Shown piece after piece: positions 55,409 through 64,000 of a stretch of DNA of 64,000 bases (its first letter is position 1; each line of letters starts with the position of its first letter). Under the pieces are notes generated by a model that made no database searches, was not told the DNA's origin, and was given only the letters and a program-made list of their open reading frames with translations. The DNA lies in assembly GCA_012840465.1 (NCBI GenBank), contig DULJ01000040.1:186001-250000 (forward strand). Reading direction: 5' to 3'. The DNA is from Caryophanales bacterium. Lineage in GTDB: Bacteria; Bacillota; Bacilli; Bacillales; Bacillaceae_J. The position numbers and the translations under genes were made by a program.

Positions 55409-56674
55409 ATGATATTTTCTAAAAAATGTTTTTTATTATGTACAGTTATTTTTCTATTTGTTTTATTATCAGGGTGTGGGAGTGTTGAACCAGTTGACGA
55501 AGCAGATCAATATATTTCAGTCATTGAAGAAATCAATATTCCAGATGATGTAAAGGTAATCGGCTTGGGAGAGGCAACACATGGGAACGTCGAATTTCAA
55601 GAATTGAAAAAAGATGTATTTGAACGGTTAATTAAAAATGAAAATGTTCGTGTATTTATCTTGGAAGGGGATTTTGGGGGCGGACAGCAAATCAATCAGT
55701 TCATTTTGAATGGAAATGGTACCGTAGAAGATGCAGTGAATGCTCTTGATTATGATATTTACAGGACAGAACAAATGATTAGTCTTGTTCAATGGATGCA
55801 TGATTATAACGTTACGGCGAATGAGAATGAGAAAGTATACTTTTATGGCAACGATATGCAGCGTTATGACTTTAACAAAAAAGGAGTTCTTGACTATTAT
55901 GACGTTGTTAACACAAATGCTAAGGAAAAATATGAAAATCAGCTGAAGCATCTTTCAAATGATACAATGCGTGAATTAACAACAAAGCAACTGGAAGAAA
56001 TTGATCATACTATCGATACCATCATCTTGGACATGCAAGCTAACGAGGGGACATATGTGAAACACTCATCTCATGATGCCTTTTCCTTCGCTTTACAACA
56101 CGCACAAATTATGAGGCAGCGTACACAGCTATTTTTAAATGAGGGGAACTATACAAAGCTTCGCGACCGATATTTAGCAGATAACTTACAATGGATTGTA
56201 GAATTTGAAGCAGCACATGGTCATGACAAAGTATTTGTTTCTGGACATAATGGACATATTAAAAAAACGTCTGCATCATTAGCTGGTTACAAATCAATGG
56301 GAAATTATTTAGATGAGTTATATGGATCGGAGTATTTCGCAATTGGTACTGACCTAATTAATGGCGAATTTCAAGCCTTAAACCGAAGCTCTGCTGAAAG
56401 ACAGATTCATATTATAGAGAATCATAATAATTTAGTTGCTGTATTTAATGAAGTAGGGCCAAATGTTTTTTACGTTGGATTTGATAAAGCGAGTGAGTCA
56501 GAGAAATTACTAGAAATTATAAGCAGCGATCAAAAAATGGTGAATATAGGTGATGATTTTCGTCCTTGGTACAAATTGTTGAAGATGTTTTACACGATTA
56601 AAATGGTACCAAAGCATGCATATGACGGCATTATTATTATAAAGGAAGCAACACCAACAACTGTAATGGAGTAA
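55409..56674 (+). CDS. Erythromycin-esterase-like lipoprotein
   Basis: 421 aa. Lipoprotein signal with lipobox LLSGC, then the erythromycin esterase (EreA/B-like, Pfam PF05139) fold: LGEATHGNVEFQELK, FILEGDFGGGQQINQFI, WMHDYN, FYGNDMQ, VFVSGHNGHIKK. Members hydrolyse macrolides or other esters; secreted forms are uncharacterised. Follows the kinase after 120 bp with a weak GGGG site, so it may belong to the same resistance locus. Confidence 0.82.
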   Translation: MIFSKKCFLLCTVIFLFVLLSGCGSVEPVDEADQYISVIEEINIPDDVKVIGLGEATHGNVEFQELKKDVFERLIKNENVRVFILEGDFGGGQQINQFILNGNGTVEDAVNALDYDIYRTEQMISLVQWMHDYNVTANENEKVYFYGNDMQRYDFNKKGVLDYYDVVNTNAKEKYENQLKHLSNDTMRELTTKQLEEIDHTIDTIILDMQANEGTYVKHSSHDAFSFALQHAQIMRQRTQLFLNEGNYTKLRDRYLADNLQWIVEFEAAHGHDKVFVSGHNGHIKKTSASLAGYKSMGNYLDELYGSEYFAIGTDLINGEFQALNRSSAERQIHIIENHNNLVAVFNEVGPNVFYVGFDKASESEKLLEIISSDQKMVNIGDDFRPWYKLLKMFYTIKMVPKHAYDGIIIIKEATPTTVME

Positions 56675-56787
56675 AGCAGCACCAAAATGATTAAACTTTT
56701 TTATAAAAATTGTACAACGCTTCACAAAGAAGGAATCCGTTTTGATTAAATCTTAAAGCCACACTAAAAAATAAATATCAAATAGAT

Positions 56788-56823
56788 AGCTCAAATCGTA
56801 TATTGATTTGGGCTAGTTTTTAA
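56788..56823 (+). terminator. Terminator after the esterase-like gene
   Basis: AGCTCAAATC ... GATTTGGGCT hairpin followed by AGTTTTT. Confidence 0.8.
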
Positions 56824-56925
56824 CGGTTACAAAATCGTACTTTTTCTAAATGAGACAGTTAAAATAGGTTCAATTATTTTGTTTAAAATGCTGAAATTTG
56901 GTATGTGGTGTTTAGGTGGAATTAG

Positions 56926-57261
56926 ATACGGAGGGATTATTTTGAACATAGGGAGTTAACTATTGTTTGGGAAAAAGGCTGGAAAGTCCTAATTGATACA
57001 TTAGCTGATTTAAATGAACAGGATTTATTACAATATATACACATTCGTGGAGAAAGGCATTCAGTTTTAGAGGCTATTGAAAGACAAATGGCGCATTATG
57101 CTTATCATGTGGGACAAATGGTTTTCATTGGGAAACAAGTGAAAAATAATAAATGGGAGAGTCTTAGTATTCCAAAAGGAAAATCGGAGGAATATTTAAA
57201 ACAAATGCTTGATAAACACCAAAATATAAACACATTAGAACGCTTAATGAAATTGGAATGA
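56926..57261 (+). pseudogene. 5'-truncated DinB/DUF1572-family gene
   Basis: 112 codons (RRDYFEHRELTIVWEKGWKVLIDTLADL...ERQMAHYAYHVGQMVFIGKQVKNNKWESLSIPKGKSEEY) match the C-terminal two-thirds of DUF1572 DinB-like proteins, including metal-ligand His residues. The N-terminal part and a start codon are missing: a stop (TAG) lies directly before. A further 60-bp decayed frame (NGSYLPNPASLDGILIEFDNK) follows at 57262. Confidence 0.7.
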
Positions 57262-57377
57262 ATGGATCCTATTTACCGAATCCTGCAAGCCTTGATGGAA
57301 TTTTAATTGAGTTTGATAATAAATAGTTAGTCAACTAAAAGCCGGTTAGTTCAACAAAGAAAAATAACATTAAAAAT

Positions 57378-57406
57378 AAAAAAGCAGACGCTTAACCGTC
57401 TGCTAA
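57378..57406 (-). terminator. Terminator of the DUF2892 gene
   Basis: On the minus strand AGCAGACG-gttaag-CGTCTGCT followed by TTTTTTATTTTT. Confidence 0.85.
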
Positions 57407-57458
57407 ACCTACTTTATTTCTCACTTTTCCTTCATGAACAGAATTACTTAGCATCAGC

Positions 57459-57656
57459 CTATTTTTTTGTTTTACAAGTACTTACACCAAAAAGCACATA
57501 TAGTGGACAGAATTTAATAAACGCAGTTACTAGTGGAATGATGCCGATTAGTGCTAAGTATTTTAAATTGCCTTCTAAAAAGAAGAATAATGAAAATAAC
57601 ACAAGTGCTAAAATGATACGAATGACGCGGTCTGACTGTCCAACATTGGTTTTCAT
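57459..57656 (-). CDS. DUF2892 small membrane protein
   Basis: 65 aa, MKTNVGQSDRVIRIILALVLFSLFFFLEG then LIGIIPLVTAFIKFCPLYVLFGVSTCK: two membrane helices and the family's DR..R and CP(L/I)Y motifs. Related to the C-terminal part of YgaP-type sulfurtransferases; the two Cys suggest a link to sulfur or redox chemistry, unproven. Confidence 0.85.
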   Translation of the reverse strand: MKTNVGQSDRVIRIILALVLFSLFFFLEGNLKYLALIGIIPLVTAFIKFCPLYVLFGVSTCKTKK

Positions 57657-57879
57657 AATACCCCATACCCCATTTCCTTTTTTTATAGTATAGCTTATTT
57701 CATCTTAAGTAGAGTTCAAGAGATGTTACAAAAATCCGAAATTTTTTTATGGATAGTACTGATCCAGAATGTTTCGAAGAATTATCTCCCCATTAATAAT
57801 AGTAGACATTTGATAAAGCCATGAAAATTGTTGCCAAATGATAGGAAGCACCGCTTCAGTGGTTACTAGAGCGGTGTCT

Positions 57880-58047
57880 TTATTTGCTTATCATTTTACG
57901 GTAAATATTTAATTTTTTATCAAGTTTGGTACTTATTTTAACTGTATCAACATGGGCTAAACCTTTTTTAGTACCAATTTCGATCATTGATTTTCTAAGT
58001 TCATCTATTTGTTTTTCCAACTTGGCTAAACTAGTAATAGTATTCAC
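57880..58047 (-). CDS. Spo0E-family aspartyl-phosphate phosphatase (short)
   Basis: 55 aa, GTG start with AAGGAG eight bases before. The sequence has the Spo0E layout: LEKQIDELRKSMIEIGTKKGLAHVDTVKISTKLDKKLNIYRKM, two helices with the SxxLD motif (STKLD) and the L(N)xY end. Such proteins dephosphorylate Spo0A and delay sporulation. Confidence 0.8.
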   Translation of the reverse strand: MNTITSLAKLEKQIDELRKSMIEIGTKKGLAHVDTVKISTKLDKKLNIYRKMISK

Positions 58048-58370
58048 GATTTTTACTCCTTAATAGAAACTGTTAATAAAATACCATTTGGAGGATATAA
58101 TTGGAAGATAGTTTTTGTGACCAATATGACCAAAACTAGGTTGAAGGCTTGATTTGATTTCGAGAGATAGAGTAATGGTTTTCTTTTTGCTTTAAAGTAT
58201 GGAAATCATCCTGAATATGTTGCGTAAGCTGCTTTATTGAATAACGGGAAAAATTTCATCGTCGCATCGAAGACAAGCCCGTTATCTATATATTTATTTA
58301 TGATCTGAAACGTTCCAAGATTTGACACAATTACTCTGAAAAAATAGGTGAGGAACGTGGTATATTATAG
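58048..58370. other. Intergenic region before the large RNA candidate
   Basis: No coding frame. ATAACGGG (58241-58248) and CCCGTTAT (58278-58285) form a perfect 8-bp stem around a 29-nt loop, role unknown. TG-g-TATATT (58358-58366) is a possible extended -10 for the RNA that follows; no matching -35. Confidence 0.4.
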
Positions 58371-59115
58371 ATGTAAGGAAGAAACAAACAAAACATTACC
58401 CAATTGACATTGGAGGCGGCTCAACCATCCTAGTTAGTTCCGTTAACTAGGTAGTATTCGGAATTATTGTTGGAAAAAGGAAAGTAGATGAATCCACTAG
58501 GAGCTTTCTGATTTACAAGGTAATAACATGAAATGATAGGAGTCCACAGAAAAAGTCTATAAACTTCAAAAGTAATTGAAGGATCATCAAACAGTAGGAT
58601 ACCTAGTAAAATAGGAAACTGAAATTAACGAAAGCTGTTCGAAAAGAAGGGAATTGATTAAAGCTCCAACCGAAAGGAGGAAGAACTAAAATCAAAACCC
58701 GGATTAATGAACAAAAGCAATCGTTAAGAAAAGCAACCTATTGAACAAAGTAAAATACATGGAGGATGACAATTTAAATTACTTTGGAGCAAATGGAAAT
58801 GAGTAAGTGAAAACTCAAGTTAAGTTTCAGACCGATTTAATTGAATATGAGCGTTAAAAGCTTTTGGATGTACCCAATCTTTACAAGATTGTAAATGAAA
58901 TAGCCGCGGAGCTAATGAAAACATCCTTAAAAAACACTTCCATTGGCAGTCCCGAGAGACTGTAATTTGAAAATGAATTTAGAAGTGTTTACGAACCCAT
59001 CCAGGGTTGAAAATGTGAACTGAAAGGTAAGCTTTTCGATTAGGATGAAGAATGGTTGGGTCACCTGCAATGTCAAACAAAAAGAGTTCGATTCATAATC
59101 GAACTCTTTTTGTTT
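58371..59115 (+). ncRNA. Large structured non-coding RNA candidate
   Basis: About 0.7 kb with no ORF of note. Its ends pair: 58404-58428 (TTGACATTGGAGGCGGCTCAACCAT) with 59052-59076 (ATGGTTGGGTCACCTGCAATGTCAA), 25 positions with two mismatches and two G-U pairs. Inside are many local hairpins: CCTAGTTA/TAACTAGG, CTTCAA/TTGAAG, CC-GAAA-GG, CAATCTT/AAGATTG, TAGC/GCTA, AAACACTTC/GAAGTGTTT enclosing GCAGTC/GACTGT, AACCC/GGGTT; loops are A-rich. The transcript would end at the 19-bp terminator. It recalls the OLE/GOLLD/ROOL class of large RNAs, but I cannot assign it. Confidence 0.7.
59075..59115. terminator. Perfect bidirectional terminator
   Basis: AAACAAAAAGAGTTCGATT-cat-AATCGAACTCTTTTTGTTT, 19 of 19 pairs, directly after the closing helix of the RNA candidate. 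Confidence 0.93.
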
Positions 59116-59204
59116 GGTCTAAAGTTTTAATTTTGTTCTATTTCCATTACCTGCCGCTTAGGATTTAATGATACGAACAAAGTCATAACCTAAGGAGGAC
59201 GTAT

Positions 59205-60086
59205 ATGGAAATTGATGGCGTCTTTTCTGGCGGAGGTATGAAGGCTATTGCGTTTGTCGGTGCTCTCGAAGTGATGGAACGAGAGGGTTTCGTATTTAAA
59301 AAAGTTGCCGGTACAAGTGCTGGTGCAATCATTAGCGCTTTATTAATAGCAGGGTATAAAGCAAATGAAATCAATCGAATTTTAACAGAGGTGAATTTTA
59401 AAAAGTTTTTAGATCGCCCCAACTCAAGGCTCCCTATCCCATTTCTAAAATGGGCAGGTTTTTATTGGGGGATGGGGATGTATAAAGGCGATGCACTACA
59501 AAACTGGATGGAGAAATTATTAAAAGAAAAAGGTATTCAAACTTTTGCTGATATTGAAGATGGTTCGCTCAAAATCATTGCATCGGATCTTTCAAGAGGA
59601 AGAATTATGATTTTACCGGATGATTTACAAAACTATGGAATTAACAAAGGCTCATTTTCAATTGCAAAGGCCGTAAGAATGAGCGCAAGTATCCCTTATT
59701 TTTTTAAACCGATTAAGGTATACAACAGCCTGGGGATTAAGTCTGTTGTTGTTGATGGTGCCGTCTTAAGCAACTTTCCAATTTGGCTGTTTGAAGGGAC
59801 ATTAGAACGACCGGTTGTTGGGTTTCGTTTAACTCCAAGATTAGAAAACATTCCACCCAAAATTATCAATAATGCTTTTGATATGTTCCCGGCATTAATT
59901 GAAACGATGCTCCATGCCCATGATTCAAGATATATTTCAAAAAATGTTGCCGAGCAAATCATTTTTATCCCAATTGAATCGGTAAAAACGACTGATTTTC
60001 ATCTTTCGGAAAAGATAACAAAAGAACTTGTCGCAACGGGTAAGCAAAGGGCCGAAGAATTCATTAAAAAATTGAAAAATCAATAA
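59205..60086 (+). CDS. yqhO: YqhO, patatin-like phospholipase
   Basis: 293-aa esterase of the patatin family. Oxyanion loop SGGGMKAIAF, nucleophile GTSAG, catalytic Asp in VVDGAVLSNFP. AGGAGG site. Restart of the conserved B. subtilis yqhO-yqhP-yqhR order after the accessory region. Confidence 0.93.
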   Translation: MEIDGVFSGGGMKAIAFVGALEVMEREGFVFKKVAGTSAGAIISALLIAGYKANEINRILTEVNFKKFLDRPNSRLPIPFLKWAGFYWGMGMYKGDALQNWMEKLLKEKGIQTFADIEDGSLKIIASDLSRGRIMILPDDLQNYGINKGSFSIAKAVRMSASIPYFFKPIKVYNSLGIKSVVVDGAVLSNFPIWLFEGTLERPVVGFRLTPRLENIPPKIINNAFDMFPALIETMLHAHDSRYISKNVAEQIIFIPIESVKTTDFHLSEKITKELVATGKQRAEEFIKKLKNQ

Positions 60087-60119
60087 AGTAATTTGTTAAA
60101 ATCAAAAAAGAATCAAGCA

Positions 60120-60536
60120 TCAAAAATGTGCTCGATTCTTTTTCTTGCCTTTCTTGCCTTCAATCACAGTAAAGTTATGATCTTTTCTTTTCGCGGTTTG
60201 CAAAGTGCGCATCGGTTTCTTACTATTTGGGTGTTTTTGTGATGATCCTCTTACTTTACTTGTTAAATGATTCGATGTTTCGCTGTACAAGCGTTTTTTT
60301 GATTGTTGGGCCGCTTTTCGATACTTTGCATTTGCTTGACTATTTCCACCTACACGTTTTTGCATTACATATTTATAAACTGCAAAAATAATCCCAACCA
60401 CCACAACAGCGATAAATATTTCCTTAAATAACCCCAAAGGATTTGCTATTAACCGATACAATAATCCAATTCCCGCCAAACCTATAATGATGAGTACAAT
60501 CGGATGAATAGTAGATCGTTTAAACAAGAGGTTCAC
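60120..60536 (-). CDS. yqhP: YqhP-like (SA1362 family) membrane protein
   Basis: 138 aa, two membrane helices (HPIVLIIIGLAGIGLLY and EIFIAVVVVGIIFAVYKYVM) and a strongly basic C-terminal tail (KKPMRTLQTAKRKDHNFTVIEGKKGKKKNRAHF). GTG start overlapping an AAAGGGAG site. Position fits yqhP. Function unknown. Confidence 0.78.
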   Translation of the reverse strand: MNLLFKRSTIHPIVLIIIGLAGIGLLYRLIANPLGLFKEIFIAVVVVGIIFAVYKYVMQKRVGGNSQANAKYRKAAQQSKKRLYSETSNHLTSKVRGSSQKHPNSKKPMRTLQTAKRKDHNFTVIEGKKGKKKNRAHF

Positions 60537-60820
60537 CTCCCTTTAGATTATTAATCAAATATTCAGCAACTTTAGATTGTGTTATTGCTTTATCATATTC
60601 AAGCATGCTCTTAAAAGATGCTATTGAAACCTCAACTCGGGTCTTTGTCAGTTCTTCAGATAATTCTTTCTCTATATTATATTCTACAAGAAAAACACTG
60701 AAACCTCTATATAAATGCTATAAAATAGTATGTCCATTTTGGGAATTATTAACACGCACAAAACTTCGACATGACTTAAAAATAATTCGGACATAATGAA
60801 TAATGGAGGTGTTGGTAAAC

Positions 60821-61333
60821 ATGACAGATAGTAATGATAAAAATACAGAAAAAAACAATCCAAATTATGAACAGAACAAGAAAGACGAATCGTTATCACA
60901 TCTGGCAAAGGTCATGATTATTGGATTTTTTGGAGGAGTGTTCTGGAGCTTAATTGGTTATATCGCCCATTTCTTTAATTTTACAGAACTTGGTCCCTCC
61001 CTCATCTTACAACCATGGGCTGCAGGCAATTGGAAAAATGAGACCATTGGAGAGTGGATTGGAATGATCATTATTGGTCTACTTTCAGTTGGTGTTGCTC
61101 TTATTTATAATGTATTTTTGAAAAATACGCAAAAGATTTTGCCGGGTATGTTATTTGGAATTGCTCTTTGGGCTATCGTCTTTTATATATTAAACCCAAT
61201 TTTCCCAAATTTGGAGTCGGTAAAGGAATTTAGCAAAAACACGATTATTACTACGATTTGTTTATATATTCTTTATGGAGTATTTGTCGGATATTCAATT
61301 TCATATGATGCCGAACAAACGAAGCAGTCATAA
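60821..61333 (+). CDS. yqhR: YqhR-like membrane protein
   Basis: 170 aa; polar N-terminus then four membrane helices (VMIIGFFGGVFWSLIGYIAHFF; IGMIIIGLLSVGVALIYNVF; LPGMLFGIALWAIVFYIL; TIITTICLYILYGVFVGYSIS). ATG 60821 has GGAGGTG upstream. Conserved position before aroQ. Function unknown. Confidence 0.8.
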   Translation: MTDSNDKNTEKNNPNYEQNKKDESLSHLAKVMIIGFFGGVFWSLIGYIAHFFNFTELGPSLILQPWAAGNWKNETIGEWIGMIIIGLLSVGVALIYNVFLKNTQKILPGMLFGIALWAIVFYILNPIFPNLESVKEFSKNTIITTICLYILYGVFVGYSISYDAEQTKQS

Positions 61334-61414
61334 TTTTCTATTCAAATGAGGAGTGGCTATGGTAAAATAGATTGGCTGTAAAAAATCGATTATTTTTGGT
61401 AAAGGGGTTTTATC

Positions 61415-61852
61415 ATGTCTAAGTTACTCCTCATAAATGGACCTAATTTAAATTTACTGGGGACACGTGAACCTGATATTTATGGAAATACAACTTTAAA
61501 AGATATTGAAGATCAAATGATCGAGTTTGCCAATGAGAACGGAATCGAATTGTCTACTTTCCAATCCAACCATGAAGGGTATATAATTGATGCAATTCAT
61601 GATTCTCGAACGAAATACGCAGGTATTATTTTAAATCCTGGAGCTTTTACTCATTATAGTTATGCTATTCGTGACGCAATTGCCAGTGTTGATGTACCAG
61701 TGATCGAAGTCCATATCTCTAACGTACATAAGCGGGAAGAATTTAGGCATACCTCCGTCATAGCGCCTGTATGCGAAGGTCAAATCGTAGGTCTAGGAAT
61801 AATGGGATATAAGTTGGCTGTTATTGCTTTTAAGGAACGATTATCTTTATAA
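61415..61852 (+). CDS. aroQ: AroQ, type II 3-dehydroquinate dehydratase
   Basis: 145-aa enzyme of the shikimate pathway. [16 protein letters not shown] with the active Tyr, [20 protein letters not shown] and [15 protein letters not shown] with the active His. With aroK at 32.3 kb this gives two shikimate-pathway genes in the window. Confidence 0.96.
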   Translation: MSKLLLINGPNLNLLGTREPDIYGNTTLKDIEDQMIEFANENGIELSTFQSNHEGYIIDAIHDSRTKYAGIILNPGAFTHYSYAIRDAIASVDVPVIEVHISNVHKREEFRHTSVIAPVCEGQIVGLGIMGYKLAVIAFKERLSL

Positions 61853-61876
61853 AAAAGACGAAGGGATGATGAAAGA

Positions 61877-62938
61877 ATGGATCGTCTTAAAAAAGTAAGA
61901 GATAAGTTCAATGGGTTAGGCATTGATGGACTTCTAATTACAAATAGTAAAAATCGCAGGTATATGACTGGATTTACTGGTAGCGCCGGAATTGTCATAA
62001 TCTCATCAACAAAAGCTGTGTTTATTACTGACTTTCGTTATGTAGAACAAGCGAAAAATCAAGTTCAAAACTACGAGATTGTTCACCATAAAGGCCCAAT
62101 CCATGAAGAAGTTGCGAAGCTTGTAAAGGACCTTGGTATTAAACATTTAGGTTTTGAACAGGATGAAATGACTTTTGGTACCTTTAAAATCTTTGAAAAT
62201 GCAGTTTCCGCAAAAATGGTTCCAATTTCAGGTGTCATTGAAAAGCTTCGCTTAATAAAAACGGATGAAGAACTGCAAATCTTAAAAGAAGCCGCAGCGA
62301 TAGCCGACCAGGCCTTTGAACATATAATTAAAGTGATTAAACCGGGTGTTAATGAACTTGATGTTTCAAATGAGCTTGAGTTTTTTATGAGAAAAAAAGG
62401 GGCAACATCTTCTTCATTTGATACGATTGTCGCATCGGGTTTTCGATCAGCATTGCCGCACGGGGTAGCGTCTGATAAAGTTATTCAGGCCGGCGAGTTA
62501 GTAACGCTGGACTTTGGTGCCTATTATAAAGGATACTGTTCTGATATTACAAGGACTGTTGGAGTAGGGGAAATTAGTGATGTGCTTAAAAATATCTATG
62601 GTATTGTCCTCCAAGCACAACTCCTTGGAATGAATGGAATAAAGGCAGGTATGATCGGTAAAAAAGCCGATGCGTTAACTAGGGATTATATAATAGCTAA
62701 AGGTTACGGCGACTATTTTGGACATTCAACGGGACATGGAATTGGTCTTGATATCCATGAAGGACCTGCCTTGTCAGTTAAATCTGATACAATATTAGAG
62801 CCCGGAATGGTCGTGACAGTGGAGCCTGGCATTTATCTCGAAGGAGTAGGTGGAGTGCGCATCGAAGATGACATTGTCATTACGAAGGATGGGAATGTTG
62901 CTTTAACACATTCAGAAAAAGAATTATTACTTTTATAA
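61877..62938 (+). CDS. yqhT: YqhT, M24-family Xaa-Pro peptidase
   Basis: 353 aa. N-terminal creatinase-like domain, C-terminal pita-bread fold with the dinuclear metal ligands: [18 protein letters not shown] (two Asp), [16 protein letters not shown] (His), VEPGIYL (Glu), [10 protein letters not shown] (Glu). Upstream of efp, as in B. subtilis; it may process Pro-containing peptides. Confidence 0.94.
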   Translation: MDRLKKVRDKFNGLGIDGLLITNSKNRRYMTGFTGSAGIVIISSTKAVFITDFRYVEQAKNQVQNYEIVHHKGPIHEEVAKLVKDLGIKHLGFEQDEMTFGTFKIFENAVSAKMVPISGVIEKLRLIKTDEELQILKEAAAIADQAFEHIIKVIKPGVNELDVSNELEFFMRKKGATSSSFDTIVASGFRSALPHGVASDKVIQAGELVTLDFGAYYKGYCSDITRTVGVGEISDVLKNIYGIVLQAQLLGMNGIKAGMIGKKADALTRDYIIAKGYGDYFGHSTGHGIGLDIHEGPALSVKSDTILEPGMVVTVEPGIYLEGVGGVRIEDDIVITKDGNVALTHSEKELLLL

Positions 62939-62996
62939 ATATGCATTTATCATATTTCATACAGCTATAATCATTTTATTTTAGGAGGATTCATTA

Positions 62997-63554
62997 ATGG
63001 TCTCAGTAAACGATTTTAGAACTGGTTTAACAATTGAAGTTGATGGTGGAATTTGGCAGGTTATCGAATTCCAACATGTAAAGCCTGGTAAAGGAGCAGC
63101 TTTTGTTCGCTCAAAATTAAGAAATCTTCGTACGGGTGCTGTTCAAGAAAAGACGTTCCGTGCTGGTGAAAAAGTAGCCAAAGCTCGTATCGAAAACCGC
63201 AGAATGCAATATTTATATGCAAGTGGCGATGTTCATACATTTATGGATAATGAAACATATGAGCAATTAGAGTTAAATGCAAATCAAATTGAGCATGAAC
63301 TTAAATTTTTAAAAGAAAACATGGAAGTGCATATCATGACATTCCAAGGGGAAACTCTAGGAGTAGAGCTTCCAAATACGGTTGAATTAAAGGTTACTGA
63401 AACGGAACCTGGTATTAAAGGGGATACAGCTTCTAACGTAACAAAGTCAGCAACATTAGAAACTGGTTTAGTGACACAAGTTCCATTATTCGTTAACGAA
63501 GGTGACATGCTAATCATCAATACTGATGATGGTAAATATGTATCAAGAGCATAA
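62997..63554 (+). CDS. efp: Elongation factor P
   Basis: 185 aa; three beta-barrel domains. The tip loop of domain [10 protein letters not shown], carries the Lys that is 5-aminopentanol-modified in B. subtilis. Relieves ribosome stalling at polyproline. Strong TAGGAGG site; terminator at 63574. Confidence 0.97.
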   Translation: MVSVNDFRTGLTIEVDGGIWQVIEFQHVKPGKGAAFVRSKLRNLRTGAVQEKTFRAGEKVAKARIENRRMQYLYASGDVHTFMDNETYEQLELNANQIEHELKFLKENMEVHIMTFQGETLGVELPNTVELKVTETEPGIKGDTASNVTKSATLETGLVTQVPLFVNEGDMLIINTDDGKYVSRA

Positions 63555-63573
63555 TTAGAATATCGAATGATTC

Positions 63574-63607
63574 AAACAGAGGAGATTTTTTTCCTCTGTT
63601 TTTTTTT
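63574..63607 (+). terminator. efp terminator
   Basis: AAACAGAGGA ... TCCTCTGTTT followed by T run. Confidence 0.92.
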
Positions 63608-63620
63608 GCCTTTTTTTATG

Positions 63621-63806
63621 TTGCTGAGACGGTCACTTCCGCATTTCGATTGTTCAGCTTCAGCTCCCAGCGACTAGCGGACTTCGCTCACCTCCCTACG
63701 ATAAGTCAACATCGATTCGCAAGGCTCATCGTGTTTCCTTTATCTCGAGACCAATGTGCTCCAGTCCGTACGTCGCTAAACGGTCGCTTCCGCATTTCGT
63801 TGGTCT
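63621..63806. repeat. Dispersed repeat between efp and yqhV
   Basis: Starts GCTGAGACGGTCACTTCCGCATTTCG and ends GCTAAACGGTCGCTTCCGCATTTCG, a direct repeat about 145 bp apart; between them GACTAGCGGACTTCGCTCACCTCCCTACGATAAGTC resembles 41658-41732, and GTGCTCCAG... resembles 5772-5815. Non-coding. Confidence 0.7.
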
Positions 63807-63864
63807 ATTTTTCCATACTTATCATAATATTTAGCAGATGGACAAACAAATGGGGGGAACATTT

Positions 63865-64000
63865 TTGAGACGCTGGTTTGCACTCCTTGACACTGCAGTA
63901 ATATCAATGGCTGGGTTACGAATAATATCTGGATTAATAGAGGTATCAGCAGCCATCTTAATGCTTATATTCAATGATGTTAGAAAGGCAATGGCAGTTA
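63865..64000 (+). CDS. yqhV: YqhV-like small membrane protein (cut by window edge)
   Basis: TTG start behind GGGGGG at about eight bases; MRRWFALLDTAVISMAGLRIISGLIEVSAAILMLIFNDVRKAMAV and onward. The first 45 codons, up to the edge, match the start of YqhV (DUF2619), which follows efp and precedes spoIIIAA in B. subtilis. Confidence 0.8.
   Translation, partial: MRRWFALLDTAVISMAGLRIISGLIEVSAAILMLIFNDVRKAMAV

Noticed and set aside
58404-59076. Reading the paired ends of the 0.7-kb region as terminal inverted repeats of an IS or MITE
   Set aside because: G-U pairs and an adjoining perfect terminator fit an RNA better, and no target duplication or transposase trace is seen. A MITE is not fully excluded without a genome search.
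60520-60717. Open minus-strand frame of 66 codons with protein-like composition (EYNIEKELSEELTKTRVEVSIASFKSMLEYDKAITQSKVAEYLINNL)
   Set aside because: No ATG, GTG or TTG start in the first 44 codons and it overlaps the yqhP start. It could be the tail of a decayed gene, but I cannot support it.

Overview
The window is an AT-rich Bacillaceae chromosome segment (Bacillus, or a close relative such as Neobacillus). Gene order follows the Bacillus subtilis ispG-yqfZ-yqgB-sodA-yqgE-pst-yqgN-rpmG-gluP-yqgQ-glcK-yqgT/U/W/X/Y-comG-yqzE-yqhG/H-gcvT/PA/PB-yqhL-lipM-yqhO/P/R-aroQ-yqhT-efp-yqhV block. Strong AGGAGG-type ribosome binding sites, sigma-A promoters and sporulation, competence and germination genes agree with this. 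All functional calls come from reading motifs and remembered family members; no search was run.

Layout. 0-4.4 kb: ispG (cut by the window edge), a LysM protein, a DUF1189 protein, a run of seven intact tRNAs plus one broken tRNA-Phe copy, and sodA. 4.4-9.3 kb: an MFS protein and a Pho-box-driven pstC-pstA-pstB-phoU operon without pstS. 9.3-12.5 kb: copper efflux csoR-copZ-copA. 12.5-15.4 kb (minus strand): E1-like ThiF/MoeB, DUF92, 5-formyl-THF cyclo-ligase, L33. 15.4-28 kb: an orphan glucoamylase-type N-terminal domain, rhomboid GluP, a GerA-family germination protein, glucokinase, a peptidoglycan peptidase and small membrane proteins. 28-33 kb: the comG DNA-uptake pseudopilus operon, then aroK, yqzE and moaA. 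34-43 kb: yqhG/yqhH, the glycine-riboswitch-controlled glycine cleavage genes, a rhodanese and lipM.

43-59 kb is the accessory part. A class II (B12-type) ribonucleotide reductase gene is split by a complete 2.6-kb group II intron inserted just after its NPCGEQ catalytic motif. After it come tnpB and Tn7-type tnsA remnants around a GH46 chitosanase, a response regulator-ABC transporter-histidine kinase module with an erythromycin-esterase-like lipoprotein, a truncated DinB gene, a Spo0E-like gene, and a gene-free stretch of about 0.7 kb that looks like a large structured non-coding RNA: its ends pair in a 25-position helix and it finishes in a perfect 19-bp terminator. 59-64 kb returns to the conserved yqhO-yqhV order.

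The most unusual features are: (1) the large RNA candidate at 58.37-59.12 kb; (2) the group II intron in nrdJ, whose exon-pairing bases can be read directly; (3) a hairpin-rich repeat of about 250 bp present six times, which supplies the C-terminal codons of three genes, sits on the terminator of the glycine riboswitch, and interrupts a tnsA pseudogene so that its ends can be defined.
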